Shown: positions 45,732 through 56,686 of the stretch, in pieces | How positions within the stretch are numbered: the first letter of the stretch is position 1 | Layout of the letters: every line of letters starts with the position of its first letter | Source of the DNA: Volutella citrinella | Lineage: Eukaryota; Ascomycota; Sordariomycetes; Hypocreales; Nectriaceae | Assembly (NCBI GenBank): GCA_034401135.1 | Contig: JAWZSP010000001.1 | Location: forward strand, 5,580,001 to 5,644,000 | Direction: 5' to 3' | Length of the DNA stretch: 64,000 nt | Position numbers and translations under genes: made by a program | The notes under the pieces: model-generated | Seen by the model: only the letters and a program-made list of their open reading frames with translations | Told to the model about the DNA's origin: nothing | Databases searched by the model: none

Positions 45732-46944
45732 GTGCTAGACAGTGAGTTGGCGTTGGGTTACGATGGTGTGCTGGTGGAGGGATTGTGGTTATTTGAGTGG
45801 TTGTAGATGAGACAGCGGTAAGATCCAGGAAACTGCTTTACATGGTTCAACGGCTACATCAGAAATCTTGCGTCAGAGGGTTTTGAGATATGAGGAGGGC
45901 ATGTTGGCCTAGTAGGCGAGACAAGGCAGGTGTTGGTTCAATAAGGATGGAGTTGACAAGGATCCTACTCCCTGATGCATGTGAGAACTTGGGCCTCAGA
46001 GCTCAACCAACGGCGGCTATTAACAGACGGCCCACCAATAAGGGAAAGTGAACGTATCAGATGGATACGATTCGAGGTTAGATTCTGCGAGGTGCTTTCT
46101 CCGCGCGTCCCATCCAATTCGACAATGTTTCAAGCACCCTACGGCCTCTGCGAGATTGAAGTGTGCATCCTCGACACAATCGAGAACCTCAAAGTGAGAG
46201 CTGTTCTCCTTGATCTTTCTCAGCTGTGCTTCTTGCTCCTTCTCATTATTGCTGTCCTTGCTCCTTCTCATTTGTTGCTCTTTCCTCATCTACAACCCAG
46301 GTGGAGGACGGTATGGGTGCACGCGGAAGGAGCGCAGTTCAGCCCTATCCTATGTGAAATTTGAGCAGACCTTTATCATCTATACTCGTCATCTCCATGA
46401 ATCATCTCCTGAATTTTAAACTCAATCAGTCAACCAGTGAGTCACCCTCGCTCTTACGCTCGTTCTTACGCACGCAATACGACGGATTCGAGGCCATTCC
46501 CCTTGGAGCCAATCACGGTCCAGGAATACTCGGTGAATTCAAATCACCGAAGGCAGCCCTGGACACGCACCATGCGCTATCAAGCACCCACTAGGCACGC
46601 ATTGAGCGGCATCTCTGCCCAGCTAGCCGGAGATGGATGCTTTTATGCTTGAAATGGATGCCCGGACTGTGCTCATCTCGATCAGCCCTGTGTGTAATGC
46701 GAGTCCAAAATTCACCGTTCTGCCGAAGCGCGAAGGACGAGGCCGTCGGTCGAGTGAGATTGTTGATATGCAGGAGCCCCCTCCCCATCTGCCCGTCCCG
46801 TCCCCGGACATCTCTCGTTCTTTTCTTGCGTCTCGCCCGGCAAACTGAATCCCGTGCACGGCATTTCAGCTTGATCCAATTTGCCGACCCGTATCCCCTC
46901 CCCGTCCCACTCGCCACGGCTCTGTGCCGTGTGAAGCAGCCAAG
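45732..46944. other. Intergenic before the Zn2Cys6 gene
   Basis: 1.2 kb, likely holding the promoter and leader of the regulator gene. Overlapping short frames on both strands near 46600-46950 have no recognisable features. Confidence 0.5.
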
Positions 46945-49529
46945 ATGCTGCGGCCGCGGTCACCACCATTGGCCGTCAACCACCCTGGCCTGCTCCTGGA
47001 CAGCTTGTTCCCGGAGCCCCAGACCTCCGCCGCCGCCACCACCGCCCCCGGCTCCGGCTTGGCGGCCGCTCCGGAGTCACACCACACCGGCCCGGACGCC
47101 GCGGGGTTCGCTCCGTCCTCGGTGAAGAGGCGCCGAAGGCCGCCGCTGTCGTGCGAGCAATGCAGACGCCGCAAGATCCGCTGCGACCGGTCCATGCCAT
47201 GCAACCACTGCGTCAAGGCCAAAATCTCGCCCTGCACCTATGCGCCCACTCACGTCCCCCAGCAGAGGGGCAAGAAGCCCGAGGTGTCTCCACCCCAGGC
47301 CCAGGCGGAGGTTCACCCGACTCAGGCTCAGGCCCAGGCTCAAGCCCAGGATGGCCCCAGTCGTACAGGTTGGCTGTGTGATATCGACCCTCCCCGTGTA
47401 GCACCGACAAGGCCGTCGTCCGAGTACCTGCAGGCGTTGGGCTCGTCGCCGAGCGTGCAGAACTCGACCGACGGGTCAGACGCATCAAGGTCCAAGATTG
47501 ACGCCCTCGAGACTCGGCTGAAGCAGCTGGAAGAGAAGCTCACGCAGCAATGCACCATCTCGCCCCGCAACACAGACGACAGGCTAGAGGCCCAAGACGA
47601 AACCAACCCGGCCCCCATGAAAGGCACCGTGTCCAAGACTCGCTTCTTCGGCCAGAGCCATTGGATGAACAGCGCACTCCTCGTAAGTCTTTGCCTACTA
47701 CTCTTACTCGTCCTCGTTTGATCAAGCCCCTGTTGCCTAACACTGTTGTCCAGTTTCCCGAAGTCATGAAGCTTCGCCACGTCGACGGGAAAGGTGGCAC
47801 CGATCCCAGCAACACGTTCCAGAAGTGCAAGCGACTAGGCCGCCGGATCAAGGAGCACCGGCTTAAGCCCATCTCGACGGACCGGTTGGGCAAGAACATC
47901 CCGGACCGGCCCCTCGCGGAGAAGCTGGTAGACCTCTACTTCCGGGCCTTTGAGGGCATCTTGCGCATCCTCCACAAGCCGACATTCATGGCGGAGCTGG
48001 AGCGGTACTGGCAGAACCCGAGCGCCAGCAGCGACGTCTTCGTGATGCAGTTCCAGCTGGCCATGGCCATCGGGTCCTGTCTGTACGATGACCTGTACTC
48101 GCTGCGGTCGTCGGCGCTGCAGTGGGTGTACGAGGTGCAGGTCTGGCTGCTGCTGCCGCCCGAGAAGAGCCGCATGACGATCGCGGGCATCCAGATCATG
48201 TGCATGCTGAGCCTCGCAAAGGCGTCTTGCGCCGTCGGCCAGGACCTCACCTGGGTCACCATGGGCGGCCTGGTGCGGCAGGCCATGTACATGGGCCTGC
48301 ACCGCGACCCGCGCCACCTGGGCAACATGTCCGTCTTCCGCGCCGAGATGCGCCGCCGTCTGTGGGCGACCATCCTCGAGCTCAACCTCCAGTCGGCATA
48401 CGATGCCGGCGGCCCGCCGCTGCTGTCGCCCAAGCACTACGACACCCTGCCGCCGGCGAACCTCAACGACGACCAGCTCACGGACGAGCCCGACCGCCCC
48501 ATCGTTGGGAGGACCGCCGGCGCTGAGACCCTGACGGACATATCCGTCTTCCTCGCCCTCAAGGCGTCGTACCAGGTGCGCCTCGACATCATCAAGCACG
48601 TCAACGAGTTCCGCTCCCGCGAGTCGTACCCGGAGACGTTGCGCCTCAACTCGGAGCTCACCAAGGCCTGCCACGCTCTCATCGAGCGCCTCGGCACCCT
48701 CACCCACCTGCAGTTGCCCAGCGACAACGCCCTGCTGACGCACTTCCACAGCTCGCTAGTCCAGCTCTTCGTCTACCGCTCCTTTGTCACGCTGCACCAG
48801 CCCTTACTGACCCGCGAGCCCACGGACTCCATCTACTACTACTCTCGCAAGGTGTGCCTCGACTGCTCGCTCAAAGTCTCGCAGATCTGCGGCCTATCAG
48901 AGCCACACAATCCCTCGGCCGCGCCCGGCGTCACGGAGCCGCACACACTTCTGGACCGCGCCATCACAAACGGGTCCGGCATGCTACGCGTGCTCCCCAT
49001 GTCGGCGTACATTTCCGTGGCGCTCGAGTTCATCAGGCGCAAGGAAGAGGACCAGCACACGTTCGGCGGGCTGCCCGCGGTCGGATACGGCGAGCTGCGC
49101 CTGCGGCTCCAGGCAGCCGAGACCTGGTTCGGGCGGCGCATCAGCTCCGGTGAGACAAACGTCAAGGGCTACATCTTCCTTGGGGCGGGGTTGGCCCTGA
49201 CGGACGCGCTCGAGTTGGGAATGACGCAGGCGCAGGTGGACGACGCCGTCCTGGAGCGCGGTACCGTCAACAGCTATAAGGCACTTGAGCTTCTCAAGGA
49301 AGTGGCGGCGCGGGACGGGCTCACCGTAGTTGACGAGGACGACCGTGACATTTCCGTCGGGCTGGCCGGAGATGTGGACATGGCAGAGGGCTTGATGGAC
49401 ATGGACTTTGACTGGGTCAACGGCTTTGGCTGGGACAGCCTGGATGGGTCTCCGTTTGGGTGGACAGGCCCGGCGTTTGGGACCATGGACTCGGTAGATC
49501 CGTCCGTGGTATCGCACTATCCGCCTTGA
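46945..49529 (+). CDS. Zn2Cys6 transcription factor with fungal_trans domain
   Basis: Nuclear DNA-binding regulator, 837 residues, exons 46945-47682 and 47754-49529 with a 71-nt intron. The binuclear zinc cluster begins at about residue 70: CEQCRRRKIRCDRSMPCNHC, completed by VKAKISPC. It is preceded by a basic stretch (KRRRRPP). An Ala/Gln repeat (AQAQAQAQAQ) lies at about 130-142, and a coiled-coil (SKIDALETRLKQLEEKLTQQ) at about 190-210 suggests dimerisation. The middle-homology domain starts near 300 (LVDLYFRAFEGILRILHKPT) and contains GGLVRQAMYMGLHRD and RRRLWATILELNLQSAYD. The C-terminal ~60 residues are acidic and may activate transcription. An upstream GTG at 46924 is in frame, but the ATG at 46945 is the natural start. 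Targets are unknown and no cluster is adjacent. Confidence 0.92.
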
Positions 49530-49941
49530 CCGGCAAACGAGCGGGAAAGGGGGAAAATAGGATAATCAAACACCACTCATACATATATGATTAATTTTTA
49601 TTCGAGCCCTTTGTATTTTTCGGTTGACTTGGAGAACTAAACCCCTCGTCTTTCGCCATCGTCTTTCGTAAGAATTGTTATCATGTGTCGTACATCGGGC
49701 TGACGCTCAATTGTTCGGCCCCACTCTCGGCGCCGTCTCCGGTCCCGGCCCCGATACCCACGGGATCTGCAGCATCACCTCGCCGTGTGGCAATGAATCC
49801 CGGGCGCGAGGCTGGTTGAGTGGAAAATACATGAGGCTCCGATTTGCGCGACGTCATCCCTTTGTACATGGCGTAGCTCCTGGCCTGGTCAATGGCGAGT
49901 GTCTACTCCAACAGAAGTATTACATCTACATCTACACCAAG
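49530..49941. other. Convergent 3' flanks
   Basis: About 400 bp between the stop codons of the Zn2Cys6 gene (plus) and the DUF1308 gene (minus). No gene seen. Confidence 0.55.
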
Positions 49942-51594
49942 TCACGGCTCGGCCTCCCGCTCCCACTCCTCCCTGGGCCTGGCCGCCTTGGCCAGTAGAT
50001 TCCTCGTCACGTCGACCCTCCAGATGGCCGGCCCAGCCTCTCCGGGGTCCCGCCTGTAGGCCTCGACCCAGGTGCGCACCTGGCCCCTGACCTCCTTGTT
50101 GCTCGTGACGGTGGCCACGCCGGCGGCCCATCCGTAGACGAAGATGGACAGCTTGGCGGCCTTGAACCTGCTGCGCGCGGCCACGTCGAGCGCCATGCGG
50201 GGCAATCTCCCAGCCGCCACGGCCGCCTCGACCGCCGCCATGTCCCACGGCTCGGCGACGACGGTCAGGGGCAGCTGCACCGAGTCCGGCAGCGGGTGGA
50301 TCGAGAGCTCCTGGAACCGGGCCCGGACGGCCGCCGTGCTCATCGTCTTGGTCACCGTATCGCTGCCAAACGGCAGAAGCAGCCGCCCCCGCTCCCGCTC
50401 CGTCTCCGTACCCACCGAGGACAGCACGTGGTGAAAGTGCTCGGCCGCCTCGCGCGTGCACACGAGCTCGCGGTCCGCCAGCAGGGGGTACAGCGTGCGG
50501 GCCATGACGCCGCCCGGGTGCGCGTTCTCGTCGTCAATCTGCGCGCGCGTCGTCTCGGCCTGCCACGGCTGCGGCTGCAGTCTCGAGTGTGTGAGGTCTG
50601 ATATCAGGTCGATGAGGATGGTGTGGTCCAGGTTCACCGTCTCCGTCAGCGTCTCGAGCTCGTCCCCGACGAGGTTGTCGATGGCCTCGTCCAGCGGCGG
50701 CTCCGGCGCGCCCCAGAATCGTCCCGCCGAGTCCTCGATGATGACGTGAACCTGGGAGTCGATGCGCGCCATCTGGTCCATGAGCACGTCAATGTCCTCG
50801 GCCTCGCCCCTCGCCAGGCTGCTGAGCACCATCCGGATCCTTGGGAAGCGATACTCGTGCCGGTTCGCCTTGGCCGCCGCCACCAGTCGCCGTAGGAACT
50901 TGACCACCGGTATGTCCTCCCATTCGTCGCCGTCCACATCATCGCCAACCCGGTACTCGCCCCAGGACCACCCGGAGTCGGCCATCTGGCCTGCCAGCTT
51001 CTTCCGCGACAGCCCCTTGACCGTCACCCACTCCTCCCCGCCCTCGACGACATCCACCTCGACGCGCGCCTTGTCCTTGAGCAGCCGGTGCATCTTGGAC
51101 CGCTCGTCGCCGCCTATGCCCTGCATGGCCTGCAGCCGTTCCTCGCGAGAGCCTCCGTGGAACGCCTGGTTGATGGCCACGAAGCGCCGGCACCGCTTCA
51201 GCGTCGCCCACTGCATGCATGCGTGCACCACGAAGCTCACGCTTCCATACGTCTGCCGCTCTAGCCTTGTCAGGTCGGCTCCCGGCGGCGAGAGGGCTGT
51301 CGCGGTGGCGGCGAGTGTCCTGTGGTCGCGCTGGAGCGACTTGATGAAGGAGTGCAGCCCCGGCGTCGCCAGCGGCTTGTCTTTTTCTCGTAACCGGTCA
51401 ATCAAGACTTGTACCTGGCGTATGCACTCCTCAGCCATGGATGCATGTTTCGTAGCCGCCTCGAGGATCTGTTCTCGCTGTGATGTGGCTCCAGGGTCTG
51501 GTGCCGTTGTGGCTTCCAACTGCGCCGTCATGGTTGCGCCTTTGCTTCTTGTTGAGATAATGGCCCCTTCATCGGGGAATCCCTGTGCTCTCAC
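49942..51594 (-). CDS. DUF1308 (UPF0415/C7orf25-like) protein
   Basis: Single exon, 550 residues from the first Met at 51594, or 529 from MTAQLEATTAPDPG at 51531, which looks the better start. The N-terminal half is helical. The conserved C-terminal half matches the DUF1308 family as I know it: VNLDHTILIDLISDLTH, ARTLYPLLADRELVCTREAA, SSVGTETERERGRLLLPFGS and near the end FVYGWAAGVATVTSNKEV. The family is widespread in eukaryotes and has no established biochemical activity; its conserved Asp and Thr/Ser-Asn segments recall PIN-type nuclease folds, which is inference only. No targeting signal is visible. The gene is convergent with the Zn2Cys6 regulator. Confidence 0.8.
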   Translation of the reverse strand: MRAQGFPDEGAIISTRSKGATMTAQLEATTAPDPGATSQREQILEAATKHASMAEECIRQVQVLIDRLREKDKPLATPGLHSFIKSLQRDHRTLAATATALSPPGADLTRLERQTYGSVSFVVHACMQWATLKRCRRFVAINQAFHGGSREERLQAMQGIGGDERSKMHRLLKDKARVEVDVVEGGEEWVTVKGLSRKKLAGQMADSGWSWGEYRVGDDVDGDEWEDIPVVKFLRRLVAAAKANRHEYRFPRIRMVLSSLARGEAEDIDVLMDQMARIDSQVHVIIEDSAGRFWGAPEPPLDEAIDNLVGDELETLTETVNLDHTILIDLISDLTHSRLQPQPWQAETTRAQIDDENAHPGGVMARTLYPLLADRELVCTREAAEHFHHVLSSVGTETERERGRLLLPFGSDTVTKTMSTAAVRARFQELSIHPLPDSVQLPLTVVAEPWDMAAVEAAVAAGRLPRMALDVAARSRFKAAKLSIFVYGWAAGVATVTSNKEVRGQVRTWVEAYRRDPGEAGPAIWRVDVTRNLLAKAARPREEWEREAEP

Positions 51595-52285
51595 GTCGTT
51601 TTAAGAGTCTGCTCGCGACTTCGCACCATCACAGATCTCAACGACTCGCTCTTTGCCACGTCTTGCTCTGATGGCCCATTGCCCGCATCGCCTTTCGAGA
51701 TGCTTCTGGGCTTGCAAGGGTCCCTCTAGCTGCCCCTTACACGCCGCTCTACGCAAGAGGTCAATCTCTTTTACTCTGCGCCAATCACGTTGGGCCGTTG
51801 ACGGAATGACTGCCTGGTGGATGTCGTTGGCAAGGCGCTGCGAAAGGCGTGGGTGGTTGAAGTCGCAGTAATTAGCCTTGTAGTGTGCCTGTGCCTTCTC
51901 AGAAGACCTTCTGGCACACCCCCCGCCCGCCCAGTTTCTGCTTGCCCCACCCCACAATCATTAATACCTAACAACATGCAATGCAATGCAATGCAATACA
52001 ATTACAGCTCGCTTTGATGCCCTGCTTCCTTTTACGTCATTGTTCTTGATTATTCGAATCTATCCAAGAGCCAAATATAAGTCAGACAATAAATATTAAA
52101 CATCTACAGGGCCGGTTTCCTGGCCTCCGTCAGTTGTCCGGGCGCACCGCGCGCCTGTCCTGTCCAAAAACTCCCACTGCGAAAATAACAGGGCCATACG
52201 TAAGGTATATACATAGAAGACGTGACGTCTAGTCATTATGAATCTCATGATTCCTCTCTTCAGTGGCGCAGTTAGGCCCCCGGCC
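51595..52285. other. Intergenic between DUF1308 and DUF3433 genes
   Basis: Promoter of the DUF1308 gene and 3' flank of the DUF3433 gene. A short ATGCA repeat (AATGCAATGCAATGCAATAC) lies near 51978-51999. No gene seen. Confidence 0.55.
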
Positions 52286-55200
52286 TCATGACTGCACCCA
52301 CCACACCTTGACAAGCTCCTTGCGTGGCTTGCCGTGGGGTGGCGATGACTCCTCTGATGAAGTCTTTTGCCGCGTCGAATCCTCCGACGAGCTCTTCTTC
52401 CCGTGCCCCAGCAGGATCGATCTCCTGTTGTGTGTGCCCCGCCCCATCGTTCCGGTGCCCGATCTGACAATGCCCACTCGCTCCACGGGACGGCTCTGTT
52501 CTCCAGTTTGTATCGGTTGGTGCGTGGGCGGAGGTCTTATTGGCAGAGGCGTCGGTGTCGTCGGCGGTTGCCCCTCGGCTATCGTTTCCATCCTCCCCTT
52601 GCCCTTCCACCTCCCTCCAATCTTTCCCTTGGTCCTTGCTCGGATTCCAAATAGGCCCAGGCCTTCTCTCTCCTTCCTGGATCCTTGCGGTTTCGGCCGG
52701 TCTGCGTTTGCCGGCCATTCCCATTTCAGCTCGTACAGTCTTCGCTCGTAGCCATCCTCGAGGGCGTTCCTAATATCGTCTTGCGATTGCCACTGGGCCT
52801 CGCGGGGCAGAATCTTGGTCAGGTTGCCATCAACAAGCAGCGCCGCCACGGAAGCGATGGTGGTAGGGTTCCGCGGCAGCCGTACCTTGGGCCGGAACAC
52901 CCATGCAAGAATGTGGAACAGCATAACAGCCCCAACGATGCCCTCGAGGATTCTCGTTGCCACGGCGTTCTGAACGAGTCGAACTCGGTCCGAGAGCTGG
53001 GTGCCGCTGATGTTAGGCACAGCTCTCGACACAGCCGCAGACGAGTTCACGCCGCTGACAATTTCCTTCCCGTTTGCAACTGGGAATGAGCCAGTTGTGG
53101 ACAAGTGTCGTCGACTCTTGAAATTTATCGTCTGGGCTCGAATAATCTCGTGCTGCCGACGGATCGCTCCACCGATGGTGTTCACTGACTGGTCCGACAA
53201 ATCGGCAAACATGGCATCAGACACATTAGTCGAAGCACTCAGCATTGCAAAGAAGCGATCCAGAGATGCATCTGTGTGCGTATCTAGCAGGTTTCCGTAG
53301 TCAAGTTTCGGCATGGCCACAATGGTCTTTCGGACCGTCTTCTCATCGACAACTGGAGGATGGGCAGGGTCAATGAGGAGATTGGTGCCGTAGAGCGTCA
53401 CGTCGGCCTCGACCGCATCCATGGACTCGTTGCACGCCATCGCACTGACGCTCGTGACAGCAACAACATTCTTGGGAGACTTTTCCCAGTGTCCCCAGGC
53501 ATAAACCCAGTCTGAGCACTGGGTTGCCCTGTTCGATTTACCTGTGGCCACTCCAAATGAAGTGCCATCCTTGAGGTTTAGGCTGGTGGTGTCCCCTGCG
53601 AGAGCAGCGGTGCTCGTTCCTTTTGAGTTGGAACCATCGCCTCCACAGTTCTCGCCCTCGATATTAATGCTCAAGGGCATTGCCATATCTTTGCTAGGGT
53701 CGTATCGGAGAGTGAGATTGGTCGAGATTTCGTTGCTCAAATAATAGCGGCACTGCAAGTTGGGCCGAACTGCCACGACGCGAGTTGCGACCTTGAAGTT
53801 CTTATCCGCCGTTTCATTCTCAAGCTGCAATGCTGGAAGGTTGAGGTTGGCGTAGGTATGCGGAGGATACGGAGCGTCCGCGCCGACCAAGAGCGATGCA
53901 ACCAGTGTGTCGTTGTTGCAGTCGGTGCAGATGGGGTCATCTTGGGAAAAGGCGAGGCTGTTGGCGAAGAAGTCGTGGGTCCTGAGAACCAGCCCGTTGG
54001 ACGTCTGAAAGGGAATTGGCTCGAAGAGGGCTGCGGATGCGACAACAAACAGAGCCGCCAAGCTTCCGCCAATAATCGCGGACAGCGCAGTGCCGTCCCG
54101 GATGCGAAACGCCCGCCACAGAGCAACCGGCTTGGAGACATCCAGCAGATTCAGGCCAATGGTCTCCGAAAAGTCACCCCGTCGAGCAAGGCGAGCAAAC
54201 GGGGCCATGACACGAGTCCACCAATCGACCAGTCCCATGTACAGAGCCACCAGTAAGAGAAGAAGAGCAGGTACAGCGGTCCAGGCGAGATAACCGCCGT
54301 CTTGGTTAAGCACCGGGAATCCACCGCTACTATCAGAGAAGCGGAGGGAAATCTCGAACCCGATAATGACGGCGGCGAGCACGATGATGTATATGAATCG
54401 GATAAGTGCATTCAGAGGGATGGGTCGCCGCCAGCGGGATGTGTTGACGGGCTGAAGATACACCACGTTTCGTGCTGGAGCCTTACCGCCATAAATGTGA
54501 AAGTAGCCGGGTGTGTCATCTCCAAGCTTTTCATGACCCTCTGCACCCGTTGAATAGGTCGAGCCGCCGAGTTTGGCCTGCAAAGCCTCAACGTCCGCAC
54601 CGCCCATGCCTTTGAGAGTTTCCACAAGTGGGTGGCTGTGAGCAATGACGGATGCCAGATCCACTAGTGCTCCCGGGTCTCGGGGCAAATACCCTCCTTT
54701 GGGCACAAGATAAATCATGGCGAGGGTGACGAGGAAGCAGATGGCAACCAGGGCCGTCATCAGGTGAGTGGGCACCGGCCTCACAATCAGCTTCCGGTCC
54801 ACTGTCGAGCCGACGCCCGTGAACGAGTCCTTGGCATCTTGCATCAGGCCATAACGCGCAACCAGGGCAGAATACTGTGCAAAGTAGTCACCCGCAAGCT
54901 GCTTCAGGTAGCCTTCGGAACTCAGGCCGGCCAATTCCGGTGCCTTGCCACGTTCCTCTGCGGCCATGGCCAGAGCGGCATACATGGCCTCATTGGCATC
55001 AAACACAGCTTCGCCGTTGAAAAATTGACTGCCTGCTTCTGCGAACAGCTTCGAATTCTTTGTTTCGCCAGTTTGGAAGCTGTCGAATAGCTTGCTTGCG
55101 ATTGTCCATCCATCCACGCCGTCAATGGTTGAGTTTTTTGCATTGGAGTCGTCATTGACTGAAGTCAAATCACCATGCGTCTTGTCGACCTTTACGTCTC

Positions 55201-56686
55201 GAATGGCATAAGTTGGTGTGCATATTAGCACCAATGAGTTAGACAGTTTGCCGCTCTGTCCGTCTTTGGATTTGGAGTTTGAATCATAGGACACAGTTCC
55301 ACTCATGATTACAATTCGCTGCTGACCCACGTCAGTTGAGTTCCCGCAACTGCTGGCCTGGAACGATGAAACCACTCTAGGTAGTTTGTCATCGTCAGAT
55401 GCACGCAATCGTGTGCTCGAGAAAGACTGGCTTGTCTCGCAATTATCCGTCTTGGCGGTGAAGTTGAGCGCGACGGTCCTGTTGTCAAGCTGCACGCGAT
55501 CCAGCGCTAAGCTGCCCTGTTCGCATTCGAGTCGTGCCACGAATCCCTTGACAGTCGCGTTCAGGGAGTCCCAGCTCTCAGCTTCACTGGAGAATGGCAG
55601 ATATGCGGCCCGGGAGGACACGCCGTCCGGGAATGACAGGTTGCTTGTTTGGATGCCGGCCATGGTAAAGTAGGGCGTCGATCCCACGCCCTGCAGCCCG
55701 GAGCCTGATTCAGCGAACGCCTTGTGCCGGACAATGGGGACATCTCGACTGGATGCGGTGACGACTCTTGGTGTTATGACGGCCGTCGAGAAAATGACGA
55801 TGACTTTCAGAAGCAGTCCAACGGCCGCAGGGCCGGCGACCAGCCAATCCTTCGCCTTGATTGCGTTGAAGAGCGTCCAGGGTTCGATCGAGGAAACGTA
55901 GTCAAGGAACAGACTCTGCTGCGCACTGGTCGGGTTCTGGGACATGCGGATCCATGGTAGTGCAGCGGCGGCCTGGAATTCGACCCTAGTCCACCATCCA
56001 GCAACGACAACAAAGACAAGACAGGTTCCGTATTGCCACAGCATCCGGGACGTCTCGTCCGCGCCCCATATACCACCGTTGTTTTGCGAAATAGCAGTGG
56101 CAACCTGAAGCGCGGCGATCAGGGCTAAAAATACAACAGCAAAAATGGCCAGCACTCGTCGGTGGAGGAATAATGGACGCCAAGGTAGCGCGATGGTGTC
56201 GGGCGCCGGCGTGTCGGAAAGAGGTGACTGGGCACCTGTTCGGGATCGCAGACTGGATGTGCTCGGCTTGGACCTCAGACTTCCGAGGAACGGCCAATTT
56301 GGTCCAGACTGTCGCTTGACAGAGTGTGAAGCGTCACCTAAGCGTCCATTGTCGAAAAAGGCAGATAAGTGGCCGAGTCCCCTCTGGCCGTTGCCAAATG
56401 GTAGGGATCCGGTAATGTCGGGCGCAGATATGGGCGACACTGTGTCGCGGCGTCGTTGTGAAGCGGATCGCTCTACATGTGATCCAGCGGAATCGGATAA
56501 GTTGGAGACAGAAAAAGGGTGCGGAGCGGCGTCGGGCTCTGATGGTAAACTCGATGATCCTGTCAAATCTGAGTATGTTGTGCCGACAACGCCGTGAGCC
56601 TCGTGAAGCTGTCTATGGTAGGAATCGACAGGCTGCCGAATACCAGGAGGCTTGAAGTGCGCCTTCTCCTTCGGCACCGGCTCCAT
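52286..56686 (-). CDS. Large DUF3433 integral membrane protein
   Basis: Single exon, 1466 residues, no intron in 4.4 kb. The N-terminal ~165 residues are hydrophilic and Ser-rich. Two related halves follow, each with a DUF3433-type membrane block. In the first half: WRPLFLHRRVLAIFAVVFLA, GTCLVFVVVAGWWTRVEFQA and LPWIRMSQNPTSAQQSLFLD. In the second: WRRPIPLNALIRFIYIIVLA, LVALYMGLVDWWTRVMAPFA and FSETIGLNLLDVSKPVALWR. Long, glycosylation-prone loops (many N-x-S/T) lie between blocks and probably face outside. A further helix near residue 1270 (IVGAVMLFHILAWVF) precedes a basic C-terminal tail. The family is found in filamentous fungi at the plasma membrane or cell periphery and has no known activity. 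The length is normal. Confidence 0.9.
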   Translation of the reverse strand: MEPVPKEKAHFKPPGIRQPVDSYHRQLHEAHGVVGTTYSDLTGSSSLPSEPDAAPHPFSVSNLSDSAGSHVERSASQRRRDTVSPISAPDITGSLPFGNGQRGLGHLSAFFDNGRLGDASHSVKRQSGPNWPFLGSLRSKPSTSSLRSRTGAQSPLSDTPAPDTIALPWRPLFLHRRVLAIFAVVFLALIAALQVATAISQNNGGIWGADETSRMLWQYGTCLVFVVVAGWWTRVEFQAAAALPWIRMSQNPTSAQQSLFLDYVSSIEPWTLFNAIKAKDWLVAGPAAVGLLLKVIVIFSTAVITPRVVTASSRDVPIVRHKAFAESGSGLQGVGSTPYFTMAGIQTSNLSFPDGVSSRAAYLPFSSEAESWDSLNATVKGFVARLECEQGSLALDRVQLDNRTVALNFTAKTDNCETSQSFSSTRLRASDDDKLPRVVSSFQASSCGNSTDVGQQRIVIMSGTVSYDSNSKSKDGQSGKLSNSLVLICTPTYAIRDVKVDKTHGDLTSVNDDSNAKNSTIDGVDGWTIASKLFDSFQTGETKNSKLFAEAGSQFFNGEAVFDANEAMYAALAMAAEERGKAPELAGLSSEGYLKQLAGDYFAQYSALVARYGLMQDAKDSFTGVGSTVDRKLIVRPVPTHLMTALVAICFLVTLAMIYLVPKGGYLPRDPGALVDLASVIAHSHPLVETLKGMGGADVEALQAKLGGSTYSTGAEGHEKLGDDTPGYFHIYGGKAPARNVVYLQPVNTSRWRRPIPLNALIRFIYIIVLAAVIIGFEISLRFSDSSGGFPVLNQDGGYLAWTAVPALLLLLVALYMGLVDWWTRVMAPFARLARRGDFSETIGLNLLDVSKPVALWRAFRIRDGTALSAIIGGSLAALFVVASAALFEPIPFQTSNGLVLRTHDFFANSLAFSQDDPICTDCNNDTLVASLLVGADAPYPPHTYANLNLPALQLENETADKNFKVATRVVAVRPNLQCRYYLSNEISTNLTLRYDPSKDMAMPLSINIEGENCGGDGSNSKGTSTAALAGDTTSLNLKDGTSFGVATGKSNRATQCSDWVYAWGHWEKSPKNVVAVTSVSAMACNESMDAVEADVTLYGTNLLIDPAHPPVVDEKTVRKTIVAMPKLDYGNLLDTHTDASLDRFFAMLSASTNVSDAMFADLSDQSVNTIGGAIRRQHEIIRAQTINFKSRRHLSTTGSFPVANGKEIVSGVNSSAAVSRAVPNISGTQLSDRVRLVQNAVATRILEGIVGAVMLFHILAWVFRPKVRLPRNPTTIASVAALLVDGNLTKILPREAQWQSQDDIRNALEDGYERRLYELKWEWPANADRPKPQGSRKEREGLGLFGIRARTKGKIGGRWKGKGRMETIAEGQPPTTPTPLPIRPPPTHQPIQTGEQSRPVERVGIVRSGTGTMGRGTHNRRSILLGHGKKSSSEDSTRQKTSSEESSPPHGKPRKELVKVWWVQS

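Noticed and set aside
47835..48749. 304-codon minus-strand frame opposite the Zn2Cys6 gene
   Set aside because: Antisense shadow of a GC-rich coding exon; His/Gln/Arg-rich translation with no family match.
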